Below, one piece after another: positions 28,624 through 38,397 of a stretch of 64,000 nucleotides of DNA. The stretch is taken from positions 1 through 64,000 of the forward strand of contig CAITNS010000066.1 in the NCBI GenBank assembly GCA_903893815.1, read 5' to 3'. A model generated the notes under the pieces. It was not told the DNA's origin. It did no database searches and worked only from the letters and a program-made list of their open reading frames with translations. Numbering within the stretch: position 1 is the first letter of the stretch; each line of letters begins with the position of its first letter. The translations under genes were made by a program, and so were the position numbers. This stretch comes from an uncultured Bacteroidota bacterium (GTDB lineage Bacteria; Bacteroidota; Bacteroidia; B-17B0; Aurantibacillaceae).

Positions 28624-28625
28624 TA

Positions 28626-29924
28626 CTATTTTCTTCTATCTATAAATGTAATGGGCTTTCTGCTCATTTCAGGATTTTGTCGTTTGCTTATTGTTTCAGG
28701 AGTTTCTAAAACTATTGCTGGAGCCACTCTTAGTTTTGCTCTAAAATGATCTTTTAAATCTTTGTCAAAATTTTCAGGAGGATTGATGGCGCCAATATTA
28801 ATGACTATTTCATCAGTACCGATATCGTTTGTGAAAACTTCAATAATAAAATTTTTAATGTAAGGCACGGTGTTTAAAATATCATATAAAGAAGGTGGAT
28901 ATAAACTAGTTCCTTTAAATTTTATCATTTGTTGCTTACGACCTAAAATAGGACTAATTCGCATTGTCGTTCTCCCACAATTACAAACATCATCATGTGC
29001 TTTGCAAATATCGCCAGTTTTAAAACGAATTAATGGCATGCCTTCTAAGTCTAAAGTGGTTACCGTTAATTCACCTGCCTCTCCTTTTTCAACGGGATTG
29101 TTATTGTCATCTAAAAACTCAACAATTAATAATTCAGGATGATGATGCCCACCTTTTCCTGCTTCGCATTCGGTAAAAGCGGCGCCCATTTCGGTTGATG
29201 CATAGGTACTGAATAATTGCAAAGGCCATTTATCAGTTATACGTTTACCTAAAGTGTTGTAGGAAAAATCTTCGTTGCGAATTGGTTCACCAATACAAAC
29301 TACTTTTTTAATACTGCAATTTTTATAATCAATATTATTTTGTTCGGCAAACTCAATTAGTTTTAATAAAAAAGAAGGAACTGCAATGGCAATGGTTGGC
29401 TTTAATCGTTTAATGGTATCCCACTGAAATTCTGGCATACCATTTCCAACTCTCACAACACCGGCTCCCATTTGTTTTAATCCCAAAAAATAAGCCATGC
29501 CTGCCATAAAACGCCTATCAATAGTTGTCATTAATTGATAGATGTCGTTTTTAGTTCCTCCAGCGCATGCTAGCGAAATATGTTCGTTGTAGGCTAGTCT
29601 ATCTAAATCTTTATTCGTTAATACAAAAGTTAAAGGGTCGCCTAAAGTCCCACTCGTTGTTACATAATCAATAATTTTATCGGGTGTAACGCAAATAAAA
29701 TCTTGGTTGTTATGATATAAATCGTCTTTTGACGTAACAGGGATTTTTTGTAAATCTTGTATCGTTTTAATTGTTGAAATGTCAATATTATTTTCTTTAA
29801 AACGAGATTGATAAAATTTAGAATGTGTATTTACATAAGATAATAAATCAGCTAATTTTTTTTCTTGAAATTGTTCAATTTCTTTGGATGATTTAGTCTC
29901 TATTTCGGGTAACAAGCCACTCAT
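28626..29924 (-). CDS. Phenylacetate-CoA ligase-like adenylate-forming enzyme
   Basis: A 432-residue AMP-forming ligase of the PaaK type. The P-loop-like motif is TTSGTLGDPL, with an adenylation motif STYASTEMGAA and the hinge-region stretch LIRFKTGDICKA. CNCG occurs in the C-terminal third. It would activate a carboxylic acid to an acyl-adenylate and then pass it to CoA or to a downstream acceptor. The coupled acyltransferase suggests activate-then-transfer chemistry on a lipid, not aromatic degradation. No other paa genes are here. Confidence 0.82.
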   Translation of the reverse strand: MSGLLPEIETKSSKEIEQFQEKKLADLLSYVNTHSKFYQSRFKENNIDISTIKTIQDLQKIPVTSKDDLYHNNQDFICVTPDKIIDYVTTSGTLGDPLTFVLTNKDLDRLAYNEHISLACAGGTKNDIYQLMTTIDRRFMAGMAYFLGLKQMGAGVVRVGNGMPEFQWDTIKRLKPTIAIAVPSFLLKLIEFAEQNNIDYKNCSIKKVVCIGEPIRNEDFSYNTLGKRITDKWPLQLFSTYASTEMGAAFTECEAGKGGHHHPELLIVEFLDDNNNPVEKGEAGELTVTTLDLEGMPLIRFKTGDICKAHDDVCNCGRTTMRISPILGRKQQMIKFKGTSLYPPSLYDILNTVPYIKNFIIEVFTNDIGTDEIVINIGAINPPENFDKDLKDHFRAKLRVAPAIVLETPETISKRQNPEMSRKPITFIDRRK

Positions 29925-30047
29925 AAATATTCAGTAAATTTATACGAGTTTACATATAATTTGATAAAACACAAAGCTATTTTAAAATTTACTTATATTT
30001 ATTTTTTATTGCTAAATAGTAATATATATTATTTTCGATTTGTTTGA

Positions 30048-30590
30048 ATGAAGCATCTTAAACTTAATCTAAAAAACGAGCTATTGCCCGATATACGTGA
30101 ATTTAAGGCGCCTGCTTTAGCTCAAAAAATTATTAATAACAATCAAATAGCTGAGTTAGTTTCATTAGCATTTGAAAAAGACCATTTATTAAGCAGCAGA
30201 GCAATGTGGGTTTTAGGACATTGTAGTGATTTGGATTATGATTGCACCAAGCCTTATCATATTAAGTTGGTTAATAATTTAAAACAAAATAGTTTACATA
30301 ATGGCGTTATAAGAAATACGTTGAGATTATTTCAAAAACATCCTGTGCCTAAAAAAACAGAGTCGTTTATTTTAGATAAATGTTTTGAATATATTAAAAA
30401 TCCTTCTGAAGCCATTGCTGTTAGAGCATTTGCTATTACCGTGGTTTTTAATATTGCTAAGCCTTATCCCGAATTATTAAACGAACTTGTGATTGTTTTA
30501 AATTACTTAAGTGAAACCGAAAATGGACCAGGCATTAGAAGCCGTGTTAAAAATACCATCAAGGCAATTCATAAACTTAATAAACAGTGA
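30048..30590 (+). CDS. HEAT-like helical repeat protein
   Basis: A 180-residue all-helical protein with HEAT/armadillo-like helix pairs (for example LSSRAMWVLGHCSD and IAVRAFAITVVFNIAKPYP). Such proteins are scaffolds; no enzyme motif is seen. Its TGA overlaps the ATG of the following membrane gene (TGATG), so translation is coupled. The partner is unknown. Confidence 0.75.
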   Translation: MKHLKLNLKNELLPDIREFKAPALAQKIINNNQIAELVSLAFEKDHLLSSRAMWVLGHCSDLDYDCTKPYHIKLVNNLKQNSLHNGVIRNTLRLFQKHPVPKKTESFILDKCFEYIKNPSEAIAVRAFAITVVFNIAKPYPELLNELVIVLNYLSETENGPGIRSRVKNTIKAIHKLNKQ

Positions 30591-31618
30591 TGCGAAATTA
30601 TTTTTCTCAGGTAATTTTTAAGCATAAAGTAATTTATGAATTGTTGCTCATTATTGTTCTTATTCCTACCTATTTTATACATACTCAAAAATACCCTGAT
30701 TGGGGCGATGATTTTGCGCAATATGTATATCAAAGTCAGCAAATAATATCACCTTCGCCAATTTATAAACAGGTTTTAAATGTTGAGGAATATAGTAGCC
30801 CTAAGCGAAGCGTATTTTTTTCGGTTGTATTAAGTGTTGTCAATCCAACTATTGAAATACAACAGTACGTGAATTTAATTTCAATAAGTTACATCTTAGC
30901 AGCGGTTTGTTTTTTCTTATTCCTTACCAAACATTTTAGTCTAATCATTAGTTTTTTAGGCAGTTTATGTGTGTTTTATAATTTTTTGTTTTTGCGATTA
31001 AAGTCGGAAGTGGTGCCAGAATTTTTATTTATTAGTTTGTTTTGTTTGGTGTTATTACTGCTGTATAGTAAAAAGAATTGGGTAAGATATATTATCCCAA
31101 TTTTATTAGGTTTACTTGTTTCTGTAAGGTTTATAGGACTTTCATTATTACTAGCTTATGTTGTTCATTTGTTACTATCAAAGGGAAATAACTTTAAAGA
31201 AAAACTAAAAGAGTTGGCGATATGTTTTGGGATATTTGGAATCGTAACGCTTTGTATTAACTATTTTTTCTTAAACGCTATTAAAAATCAGGAAGTAACA
31301 TTATATGGAAATGTTGTGTTTAGTAGATTAAATGTTCACCAATTTTTTGATAATGTGAGTATGTATGCACGTTACATCACTTTGTTTTTTGAGCAAGAAA
31401 TTCCTTTTTGGATGAATACTGTGATGAAGTGTTCGGTGATTTTTTTGTTTATAAATGGTATTATTTGTTCTTTGAAAAATAAAGACAATATTCTTCATTT
31501 TGCTTTTCTGTTCTATCTGTTGTTCTTATTGGTTTATCCATACAATGGGGATACGATTAAATACTTGATTCCAATTGTGCCTTTATTTATTTATTTATTT
31601 TATGATTTATGGGTTTAA
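30590..31618 (+). CDS. GT-C-type membrane glycosyltransferase, N-terminal part, ends by frameshift
   Basis: A 342-residue membrane protein with about nine helices. The first loop carries YPDWGDDFAQYVYQ, an acidic motif like that of GT-C enzymes. The frame ends at 31618, just after a (TTTA)4 tract. The next frame at once continues with a membrane helix and a soluble domain that resembles the end of such glycosyltransferases (compare the gene at 24-25.8 kb). Removing one TTTA unit joins the two frames cleanly. The gene is therefore either phase-variable, or disrupted, or read by programmed frameshifting. Function as a glycosyltransferase is an inference from layout. Confidence 0.75.
   Translation: MRNYFSQVIFKHKVIYELLLIIVLIPTYFIHTQKYPDWGDDFAQYVYQSQQIISPSPIYKQVLNVEEYSSPKRSVFFSVVLSVVNPTIEIQQYVNLISISYILAAVCFFLFLTKHFSLIISFLGSLCVFYNFLFLRLKSEVVPEFLFISLFCLVLLLLYSKKNWVRYIIPILLGLLVSVRFIGLSLLLAYVVHLLLSKGNNFKEKLKELAICFGIFGIVTLCINYFFLNAIKNQEVTLYGNVVFSRLNVHQFFDNVSMYARYITLFFEQEIPFWMNTVMKCSVIFLFINGIICSLKNKDNILHFAFLFYLLFLLVYPYNGDTIKYLIPIVPLFIYLFYDLWV
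31582..31597 (+). repeat. Tetranucleotide tract (TTTA)4 inside the glycosyltransferase gene
   Basis: Four tandem TTTA units precede TTTTATG exactly where the reading frame breaks. Change by one unit shifts the frame, as in slipped-strand phase variation. Confidence 0.8.
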
Positions 31619-32024
31619 TAAAATTATGGAAAAAATAAATTTCAAGCATAAACCTATTTTTATCGTAGGCTTTTTATGCTCAATATTATTAAGTAATAGT
31701 AAAACTATTTGGTTGGCAGTAAATCATCAGTCAGCTCAAATTGGACCATATAATACAGAGGCGCTGAAAGATTTGGAAAAAGTTAAGGGATTAGTTCCGG
31801 CTAAAAAAACAATTGCTTTTGGTAAGCCATTTGTCATTAATTTATTGTGCGATAGACATAGTTATTTTGTAGGAAATAAAAATTATGCTGACGTTTTTTC
31901 TAAAGCAGATTATTTTTTATCGCCCAAACAAACCGTACAAGAATTGTATCCAAAAATAAATGGCATTAAACTAGCAAAAGGCGATACGATTGATCTAACG
32001 TATTTTTATTTGATAAAGTTATAG
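31602..32024 (+). CDS. C-terminal part of the split GT-C-type glycosyltransferase
   Basis: This frame lies +1 relative to the preceding gene. It reads MIYGFNKIMEKINF, a membrane helix near IFIVGFLCSILLS, then a soluble tail containing KLAKGDTIDLTYFYLIKL. No good independent start is obvious: the ATG at 31602 and the ATG at 31626 are both inside the presumed single protein. It is best read as the continuation of the upstream gene after a frameshift in the TTTA tract. If expressed alone, it would be a small single-helix protein. Confidence 0.6.
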   Translation: MIYGFNKIMEKINFKHKPIFIVGFLCSILLSNSKTIWLAVNHQSAQIGPYNTEALKDLEKVKGLVPAKKTIAFGKPFVINLLCDRHSYFVGNKNYADVFSKADYFLSPKQTVQELYPKINGIKLAKGDTIDLTYFYLIKL

Positions 32025-32963
32025 ATAGTTGCCCTCTAATTTTTTAATAATCAAATTATATTCTGCCACTATTTCATCCACCACTTCTTTAACCGTTTGT
32101 ATTTTATCAATAGCACCAGAAACCTGACCAATTTCTAATTCACCTTCTATTAAATCACCTTCAAACATGCCTTTTTTGGCGCGACCTCGTCCTAACAAAT
32201 TAGATAATTCTTCAACACTGGCTCCTTTTTTTTCTAATTCGCTCACTTTTTCTGAAAAAGGATTTTTTAATAATCTAACAGGCGTTAATTGTTTTAGTGA
32301 TAATTGGGTATCACCTTCTTTAGCTTCAACAATGGCATTTTTAAAATTGATATGTGCCGATGATTCTTGGGTAGTTACAAAACGACTACCAATTTGAACC
32401 CCTTCCGCACCTAATGCGAAGGCGGCTGTCATGGCTTTACCAGAGCCAATCCCACCAGCTGCAATGAGAGGAATAGTAATGGCTTTTTTAACTTGTGGAA
32501 TTAAAACTAATGTTGTTGTTTCTTCTCGTCCGTTATGTCCACCAGCTTCAAAACCTTCTGCTACAATAGCATCAACTCCAGCTTCTTGGCATTTAGTAGC
32601 AAATTTAACATTTGAAACTACGTGAACCACAGTAATTCCATGTGATTTTAAGTGATTTGTCCATGTTTTTGGGTTTCCGGCAGAGGTAAAAACAATTTTA
32701 ACACCTTCTTCGATGATAATTTTGATATGTTCCTCAATATTTGGATAGAGTAGAGGTATGTTAACACCAAACGGATTGTTAGTAGCTTGTTTACATTTTT
32801 TGATTTGTTCTCTTAAAACATCTGGATACATAGATCCTGAGCCTATAAGTCCCAGCCCACCTGCATTTGAAACTGCTGCAGCTAATTCCCAACCACTGCA
32901 CCAAATCATTCCGCCCTGCACAATGGGGTATTTTATGTTAAATAATCGCTTAATTGTATCCAT
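32019..32963 (-). CDS. Nitronate monooxygenase / FabK-like flavin oxidoreductase
   Basis: A 314-residue TIM-barrel FMN enzyme of the nitronate monooxygenase/2-nitropropane dioxygenase family. Conserved stretches are YPIVQGGMIWCSG, NPFGVNIPLLYPN, VAEGFEAGGHNGR and PLIAAGGIGSGKAM followed by EGVQIGSRF, which form the FMN phosphate site. Some relatives are enoyl-ACP reductases (FabK), so the exact reaction is uncertain. It converges with the split glycosyltransferase gene, overlapping it by 6 bases, and diverges from the PorG-like gene. Confidence 0.87.
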   Translation of the reverse strand: MDTIKRLFNIKYPIVQGGMIWCSGWELAAAVSNAGGLGLIGSGSMYPDVLREQIKKCKQATNNPFGVNIPLLYPNIEEHIKIIIEEGVKIVFTSAGNPKTWTNHLKSHGITVVHVVSNVKFATKCQEAGVDAIVAEGFEAGGHNGREETTTLVLIPQVKKAITIPLIAAGGIGSGKAMTAAFALGAEGVQIGSRFVTTQESSAHINFKNAIVEAKEGDTQLSLKQLTPVRLLKNPFSEKVSELEKKGASVEELSNLLGRGRAKKGMFEGDLIEGELEIGQVSGAIDKIQTVKEVVDEIVAEYNLIIKKLEGNYL

Positions 32964-32975
32964 TGTGGTATATTT

Positions 32976-33008
32976 TTTGGCGTAAAGTTAAAGATTTTAT
33001 TATTTTTG
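32976..33008 (+). promoter_or_regulatory. Bacteroidota promoter of the PorG-like gene
   Basis: TTTG at 32976-32979, a 21-base spacer and TATTTTTG at 33001-33008 give a full Bacteroidota promoter. It decides the start: the ATG at 33032 lies downstream of it, whereas an in-frame ATG at 32954 lies upstream. Confidence 0.7.
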
Positions 33009-33031
33009 TATGCTTTAATACGTTTAGTTCA

Positions 33032-33946
33032 ATGAAAAATATTTTCATCTTAATTTTTGTTTTATGTTTAACCACCGCTTCTAAGGCTCAATGGCTTTGG
33101 GACTATGGCTTTTCGCTAGGTGTTTCTAACTATTTGGGTGATATTGGAGGGAAAGAAAAAACACGAAGAGACTTTATTTCTGACATGAAAATGGCAAAAA
33201 CTCGCTGGAATGTGGGTGGTTTTGCTCGTTATAGAGTTCATTCAAAAATTTCAGTAAAATTAGCTTTAGATTATTTACGTATTGAAGGTAACGATAAATT
33301 ATCTACAAATCCAGGCCGTAACGCTCGTAACTTAAATTTCAGAAATGATATGTTTGATTTGGCAGTAACAGGCCAAGTGTTTTTTTATGAAGATAATGAT
33401 TTAGGAAATACTTACAGATATAGAAACGGCTTTAGAGCATACTTTTTTGCTGGAATTGGTGGTTTTTATTCTAATCCAAAAACTTTAGATGGAGGTGTAA
33501 ATCTTCGCCCTTTACAAACTGAAGGGGTAAGATACTCACCAATTGGAATTAATATACCTGCAGGTGTTGGTTTTTATTTTACAATTCACAAAAAACACCG
33601 TATTGGTTATGAATTAAATTATAGAACAACCTTTACTGATTATTTAGATGACGTTAGTGGTAATTATGCCGATCCATCTACTCAAACTGCTGAAGCTGCT
33701 GCCTTAGGAAATAGAACAGGAGAATTAGATTTAGATCCAGCTTTTGCTAAAAACTTTGGATATAATAATGAGTTAAAGGAAGGAAATAAACGTGGTGATA
33801 AAACGCATAAGGATGGTTACATGACTATGAGTTTAAGCTACAGTTATGTATTAAGAGGTAAATCAAGTTTTTATAGAGGACGTTACGGCCACTTTTTTGG
33901 TAAAAAACGTAGAGGTAAAGTTCGTAAGATTAGAGCGAAGTTTTAA
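33032..33946 (+). CDS. DUF6089/PorG-like outer-membrane beta-barrel protein
   Basis: A 304-residue secreted protein with a signal peptide ending SKAQ. WLWDYGFSLGVSNYLGDIGG opens a beta-barrel typical of the DUF6089 family, which includes P. gingivalis PorG, a part of the T9SS. Alternating aromatic and polar strands (RTTFTDYLDDVSGNY; MTMSLSYSYVLRGK) and a basic C terminus support an outer-membrane position. It stands alone, about 4.5 kb from the porV/porU cluster. Membership of T9SS is inferred from the family. Confidence 0.75.
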   Translation: MKNIFILIFVLCLTTASKAQWLWDYGFSLGVSNYLGDIGGKEKTRRDFISDMKMAKTRWNVGGFARYRVHSKISVKLALDYLRIEGNDKLSTNPGRNARNLNFRNDMFDLAVTGQVFFYEDNDLGNTYRYRNGFRAYFFAGIGGFYSNPKTLDGGVNLRPLQTEGVRYSPIGINIPAGVGFYFTIHKKHRIGYELNYRTTFTDYLDDVSGNYADPSTQTAEAAALGNRTGELDLDPAFAKNFGYNNELKEGNKRGDKTHKDGYMTMSLSYSYVLRGKSSFYRGRYGHFFGKKRRGKVRKIRAKF

Positions 33947-33966
33947 TACAAAATAAAAGCAGATAT

Positions 33967-33998
33967 TAAAAAAGCATTCACTAAGTGGATGCTTTTTT
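33967..33998 (+). terminator. Terminator of the PorG-like gene
   Basis: AAAAAAGCATTCAC / GTGGATGCTTTTTT around TAA with a T run. Confidence 0.8.
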
Positions 33999-34025
33999 GT
34001 TTTATGTGTATCATTTGAAGAGAAA

Positions 34026-34056
34026 AAAAATCCCGCCATCTTTATAGCGGGATTCT
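34026..34056 (-). terminator. Terminator of enolase gene
   Basis: On the minus strand, AATCCCGC / GCGGGATT with a 10-base loop is followed by a long T run. Confidence 0.8.
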
Positions 34057-34074
34057 TAATTCAATTTGTGTTTA

Positions 34075-35376
<1,302 letters not shown>

Positions 35377-35456
35377 TTAAATGGTTTTATGGGCGTTAAA
35401 ATTAATTATTTATTTTTTATTGGAGGTTGAATTTTTTTCAATAGTAATTAAAAATG

Positions 35457-36332
35457 TTAATGACGTTTATCTATTCCCCAAAGCAGCTTATTACGAAGGG
35501 TTTCAAAAAAGTGCTGCCCTTCCAAATTAATCATATTAAATCTAAAGTCTGCTTTTTTAATAATGAGTTCAGATAAATTTTTGATGGTTTGTGAACGTGA
35601 GTCTAGCGATACATTAAAACTATCACTTCGTCCGCTTACTTTAAAGCTTAAGGTTTTGTTATTTGAAATTACAATAGGTCGCACATTTAAATTATGCGGA
35701 GCAATTGGGGTAATAATAAAATTATCTGAATCAGGAACCATAATTGGTCCTCCACAACTTAAAGAGTAGGCGGTAGATCCAGTTGGCGTCGATACAATTA
35801 ATCCATCGGCAAAATAGGAGTTTAAAAAAATGTCATCCACATAAGTGTCAATGTTAATCATAGCACTCGACTCTTTTTTATGAATTGTGAATTCATTCAA
35901 GGCATAATTCACTTCATTAAAATAAGTGGTTTTATCTAACTCAATTAACTCTCGTTTATCTAAAGTAAATTTTTCTTTAGTTAGTAATTGAATGGATTTT
36001 GCAAAATCTTCTTTATAAACTGTTGCTAAAAAACCTAAACGACCAGTGTTTACACCTAAAACAGGAATACCTGAGCGCCTTACATATTCAAGGGTTTCAA
36101 GCATGGTGCCATCACCACCTAAAGAAATCACATAATCTGCTTTAGCAATTAATTCTTCTGAATTTGAAAATGTGTTAAGCGTTAAAGGTTTATCGGCATC
36201 TTTATTTAAAAATTCTAAATATGGCTTAAATACAACAATTTTAAATTTTTCTATTTCCGCTAGCGCTATTAATTGTTCGAGGTAAATCGAAAAATTATCT
36301 TTGGTATTACGCGCGTAAACAGCTATTGTCAT
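35457..36332 (-). CDS. nadK: NAD kinase
   Basis: Phosphorylates NAD to NADP. The 291-residue protein has the GGDGT motif (72-76), the NE/D-type stretch LNEFTIHKKESS, and SPTGSTAYSLSCGGP. It lies 15 bases downstream of a CBS-domain gene on the same strand, an arrangement common in Bacteroidota. Confidence 0.97.
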   Translation of the reverse strand: MTIAVYARNTKDNFSIYLEQLIALAEIEKFKIVVFKPYLEFLNKDADKPLTLNTFSNSEELIAKADYVISLGGDGTMLETLEYVRRSGIPVLGVNTGRLGFLATVYKEDFAKSIQLLTKEKFTLDKRELIELDKTTYFNEVNYALNEFTIHKKESSAMINIDTYVDDIFLNSYFADGLIVSTPTGSTAYSLSCGGPIMVPDSDNFIITPIAPHNLNVRPIVISNNKTLSFKVSGRSDSFNVSLDSRSQTIKNLSELIIKKADFRFNMINLEGQHFFETLRNKLLWGIDKRH

Positions 36333-36347
36333 ATCACTTTTTAAAAT

Positions 36348-37010
36348 CTAAATATGAAGAAAGTGTAAAAATTCATCTAGTTTATTTTTCATTCCGCTTT
36401 CAAAATCACTGTTTTGAAAAGAGGCTTTTACTACATAATTGTAACGGTAAAACGTTTGCAAAATTCGAGATAAATCTTCTTTATTTACTTTTAATGTAAC
36501 TTCTACTTTAGTGCTATCAGGAACCGATGAAACATGAGCACTTAAAATTTTGGCTTCGTTACCTTCAATTATACTAGCAATTTGTGTTAACGAATAATCA
36601 GCTTGATTTACTTCTAATACAATAACTCCGCCCAAATTTTGAACAGATGCCATCGTTGAAATATTTTGTAACAAGCCTTTTAAGGTGATGCAACCTTTGT
36701 ATTGTTCTTTGTCATCTAATACCGCAATAAGCGTTAAGTTAAACGACATCATTAGTTTTAATAAATCGTATGTGTGTTGATAGTTGTGAATAATAGGTTT
36801 TAATAAAGGAGCCTTAAGTTCGTTTATTTTTTCTTCTGGATGATTATAATCCATGAGTTCGTGTTCCGAAACTAAACCTATTAATTCTCTATCTTTTACA
36901 ACGGCTAAATGAGATACTTTAAATTGTTCCATCCAATCCAAAGCCATTTCAACCGTATCGGTATGTTTTAATGGAGGGATTTCGTCTGTTATTAAATCGG
37001 CAACTAGCAT
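36348..37010 (-). CDS. CBS-domain protein
   Basis: A 220-residue protein with a pair of CBS motifs in the first half (VEMALDWMEQFKVSHLAVVKD and LLKLMMSFNLTLIAVLDD), which usually bind adenosyl ligands. A C-terminal alpha/beta domain (VIVLEVNQADYSLTQIASI) looks ACT-like. It is likely a regulatory module acting with the adjacent NAD kinase; the ligand is unknown. ATG at 37010 is preferred over the TTG two codons upstream. Confidence 0.85.
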   Translation of the reverse strand: MLVADLITDEIPPLKHTDTVEMALDWMEQFKVSHLAVVKDRELIGLVSEHELMDYNHPEEKINELKAPLLKPIIHNYQHTYDLLKLMMSFNLTLIAVLDDKEQYKGCITLKGLLQNISTMASVQNLGGVIVLEVNQADYSLTQIASIIEGNEAKILSAHVSSVPDSTKVEVTLKVNKEDLSRILQTFYRYNYVVKASFQNSDFESGMKNKLDEFLHFLHI

Positions 37011-37145
37011 AAACAAAAGTACTATTTTTATTATAAAACGATTGTATTGAAAGTATATTGTTTCATAATGGTAATCAGTGTTTTACAAAATATCACTATT
37101 TTAAACTTTCTGAGTAAAGTCAAGTTTCTTTAGCTATAAAACCTT

Positions 37146-37153
37146 TATATTTG
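37146..37153 (+). promoter_or_regulatory. Bacteroidota -7 element of the proline dehydrogenase gene
   Basis: TATATTTG ends 15 bases before the ATG at 37169. It overlaps an in-frame TTG (37151), which is therefore unlikely to be the start. Confidence 0.5.
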
Positions 37154-37168
37154 AGCTTAAATTTGTTT

Positions 37169-38332
37169 ATGGTTTCTTTTGATAATACTGAAAATGCTTT
37201 TAAAGCAAAATCCAATAGTGATTTAAATCGTTCTTATTGGTTATTTAAAATGGTTGGTAATCCAACAGTTGTAAATTTTGGCGCAAAAGTAGCGCCAATT
37301 GGTTTAGCAATTGGGTTTAAAGGACTCATAAAAAATACCATATTTAAACAATTTGTTGGCGGCGAAAACATAAATGAGTGTGATAAAACCATAGCAGAAC
37401 TTGGTAAATATAATATTGGAACTATTTTAGATTATAGTGTTGAGGGCAAAGAAAGTGAAACTGATTTTGATGCTTGCTGTAAAGAAACCATTGAAACTAT
37501 TCATAAAGCTAAAAATGATAACTTAATTCCGTTTTGTGTTTTTAAAGTTACTGGTTTAGCGCGTTTTGATTTATTAGAAAAAGTAAGCGCTAATGCAAAG
37601 TTGACAGATACAGAAAAAACAGAATACGATAAAGTAAAACAACGCGTTTATTTAATTTGTAAGGAAGCTTCTGATGCTAATCAGCCTTTATTTATCGATG
37701 CCGAAGAAAGTTGGATTCAACCTGCTATTGATTCATTAGCTGATGAAAATATGGCTAAATTTAATAAAGAAAAAGCGATTGTTTATAATACATTTCAATT
37801 ATACAGAAAAGATAGATTAACCTTTTTAAAACAAACGATTGCTCGCGCCAAAGCCAATGGATTTAAAGTAGGAGCAAAGTTGGTGCGTGGTGCTTATATG
37901 GAAAAAGAAAGAGCTAGAGCAATTGAAAAAAATTATCCTTCGCCTATTCAAGAAACTAAAGAAGATTCAGACATTGATTATAATTTAGCTTTAGAGGAAT
38001 GTGTAAAAAACCTCGATATGATGGGACTTTGCGCTGGAACTCATAACGAAAAAAGTAGTTTATATTTAGTGGAGTTAATGCATAAATATGCCATTTCAAG
38101 TTCCGATAAACGTATTTATTTTTCTCAGTTATTAGGTATGAGCGATCATATTAGCTACAATTTAACTTTATCTAATTACAACGTAGCTAAATATGTTCCT
38201 TATGGTCCAGTAAAAGAAGTGCTGCCATACTTGATGCGTAGAGCACAGGAAAATACTTCTGTTAAAGGTCAAACTGGACGAGAGTTAAGTTTGATTATTA
38301 AAGAGAAAGAGAGAAGGAGTAAGCTTAAATAA
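37169..38332 (+). CDS. Proline dehydrogenase
   Basis: A 387-residue FAD enzyme of the PRODH family, oxidising proline to 1-pyrroline-5-carboxylate. It is a stand-alone PRODH, not fused to the aldehyde dehydrogenase of PutA. Conserved barrel motifs are KVGAKLVRGAYMEKERARA, AGTHNEKSSLY and PYGPVKEVLPYLMRRAQEN, with the terminal YLMRR region that contacts proline. It lies between the CBS gene (divergent) and porV (convergent). Confidence 0.93.
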   Translation: MVSFDNTENAFKAKSNSDLNRSYWLFKMVGNPTVVNFGAKVAPIGLAIGFKGLIKNTIFKQFVGGENINECDKTIAELGKYNIGTILDYSVEGKESETDFDACCKETIETIHKAKNDNLIPFCVFKVTGLARFDLLEKVSANAKLTDTEKTEYDKVKQRVYLICKEASDANQPLFIDAEESWIQPAIDSLADENMAKFNKEKAIVYNTFQLYRKDRLTFLKQTIARAKANGFKVGAKLVRGAYMEKERARAIEKNYPSPIQETKEDSDIDYNLALEECVKNLDMMGLCAGTHNEKSSLYLVELMHKYAISSSDKRIYFSQLLGMSDHISYNLTLSNYNVAKYVPYGPVKEVLPYLMRRAQENTSVKGQTGRELSLIIKEKERRSKLK

Positions 38333-38344
38333 AAAAATGATTTC

Positions 38345-38388
38345 AAAAAAAATCCCATCCGCTTTCTGGCGGATGGGATTTTTTTTAG
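38345..38388. terminator. Strong bidirectional terminator
   Basis: AATCCCATCCGC / GCGGATGGGATT with a CTTTCTG-type loop, flanked by A run and T run, between the converging proline dehydrogenase and porV genes. Confidence 0.9.
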
Positions 38389-38397
38389 TTTTTTATG

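Noticed and set aside
32954-33031. Upstream ATG for the PorG-like protein
   Set aside because: It lies upstream of a full promoter and would bury the signal peptide.
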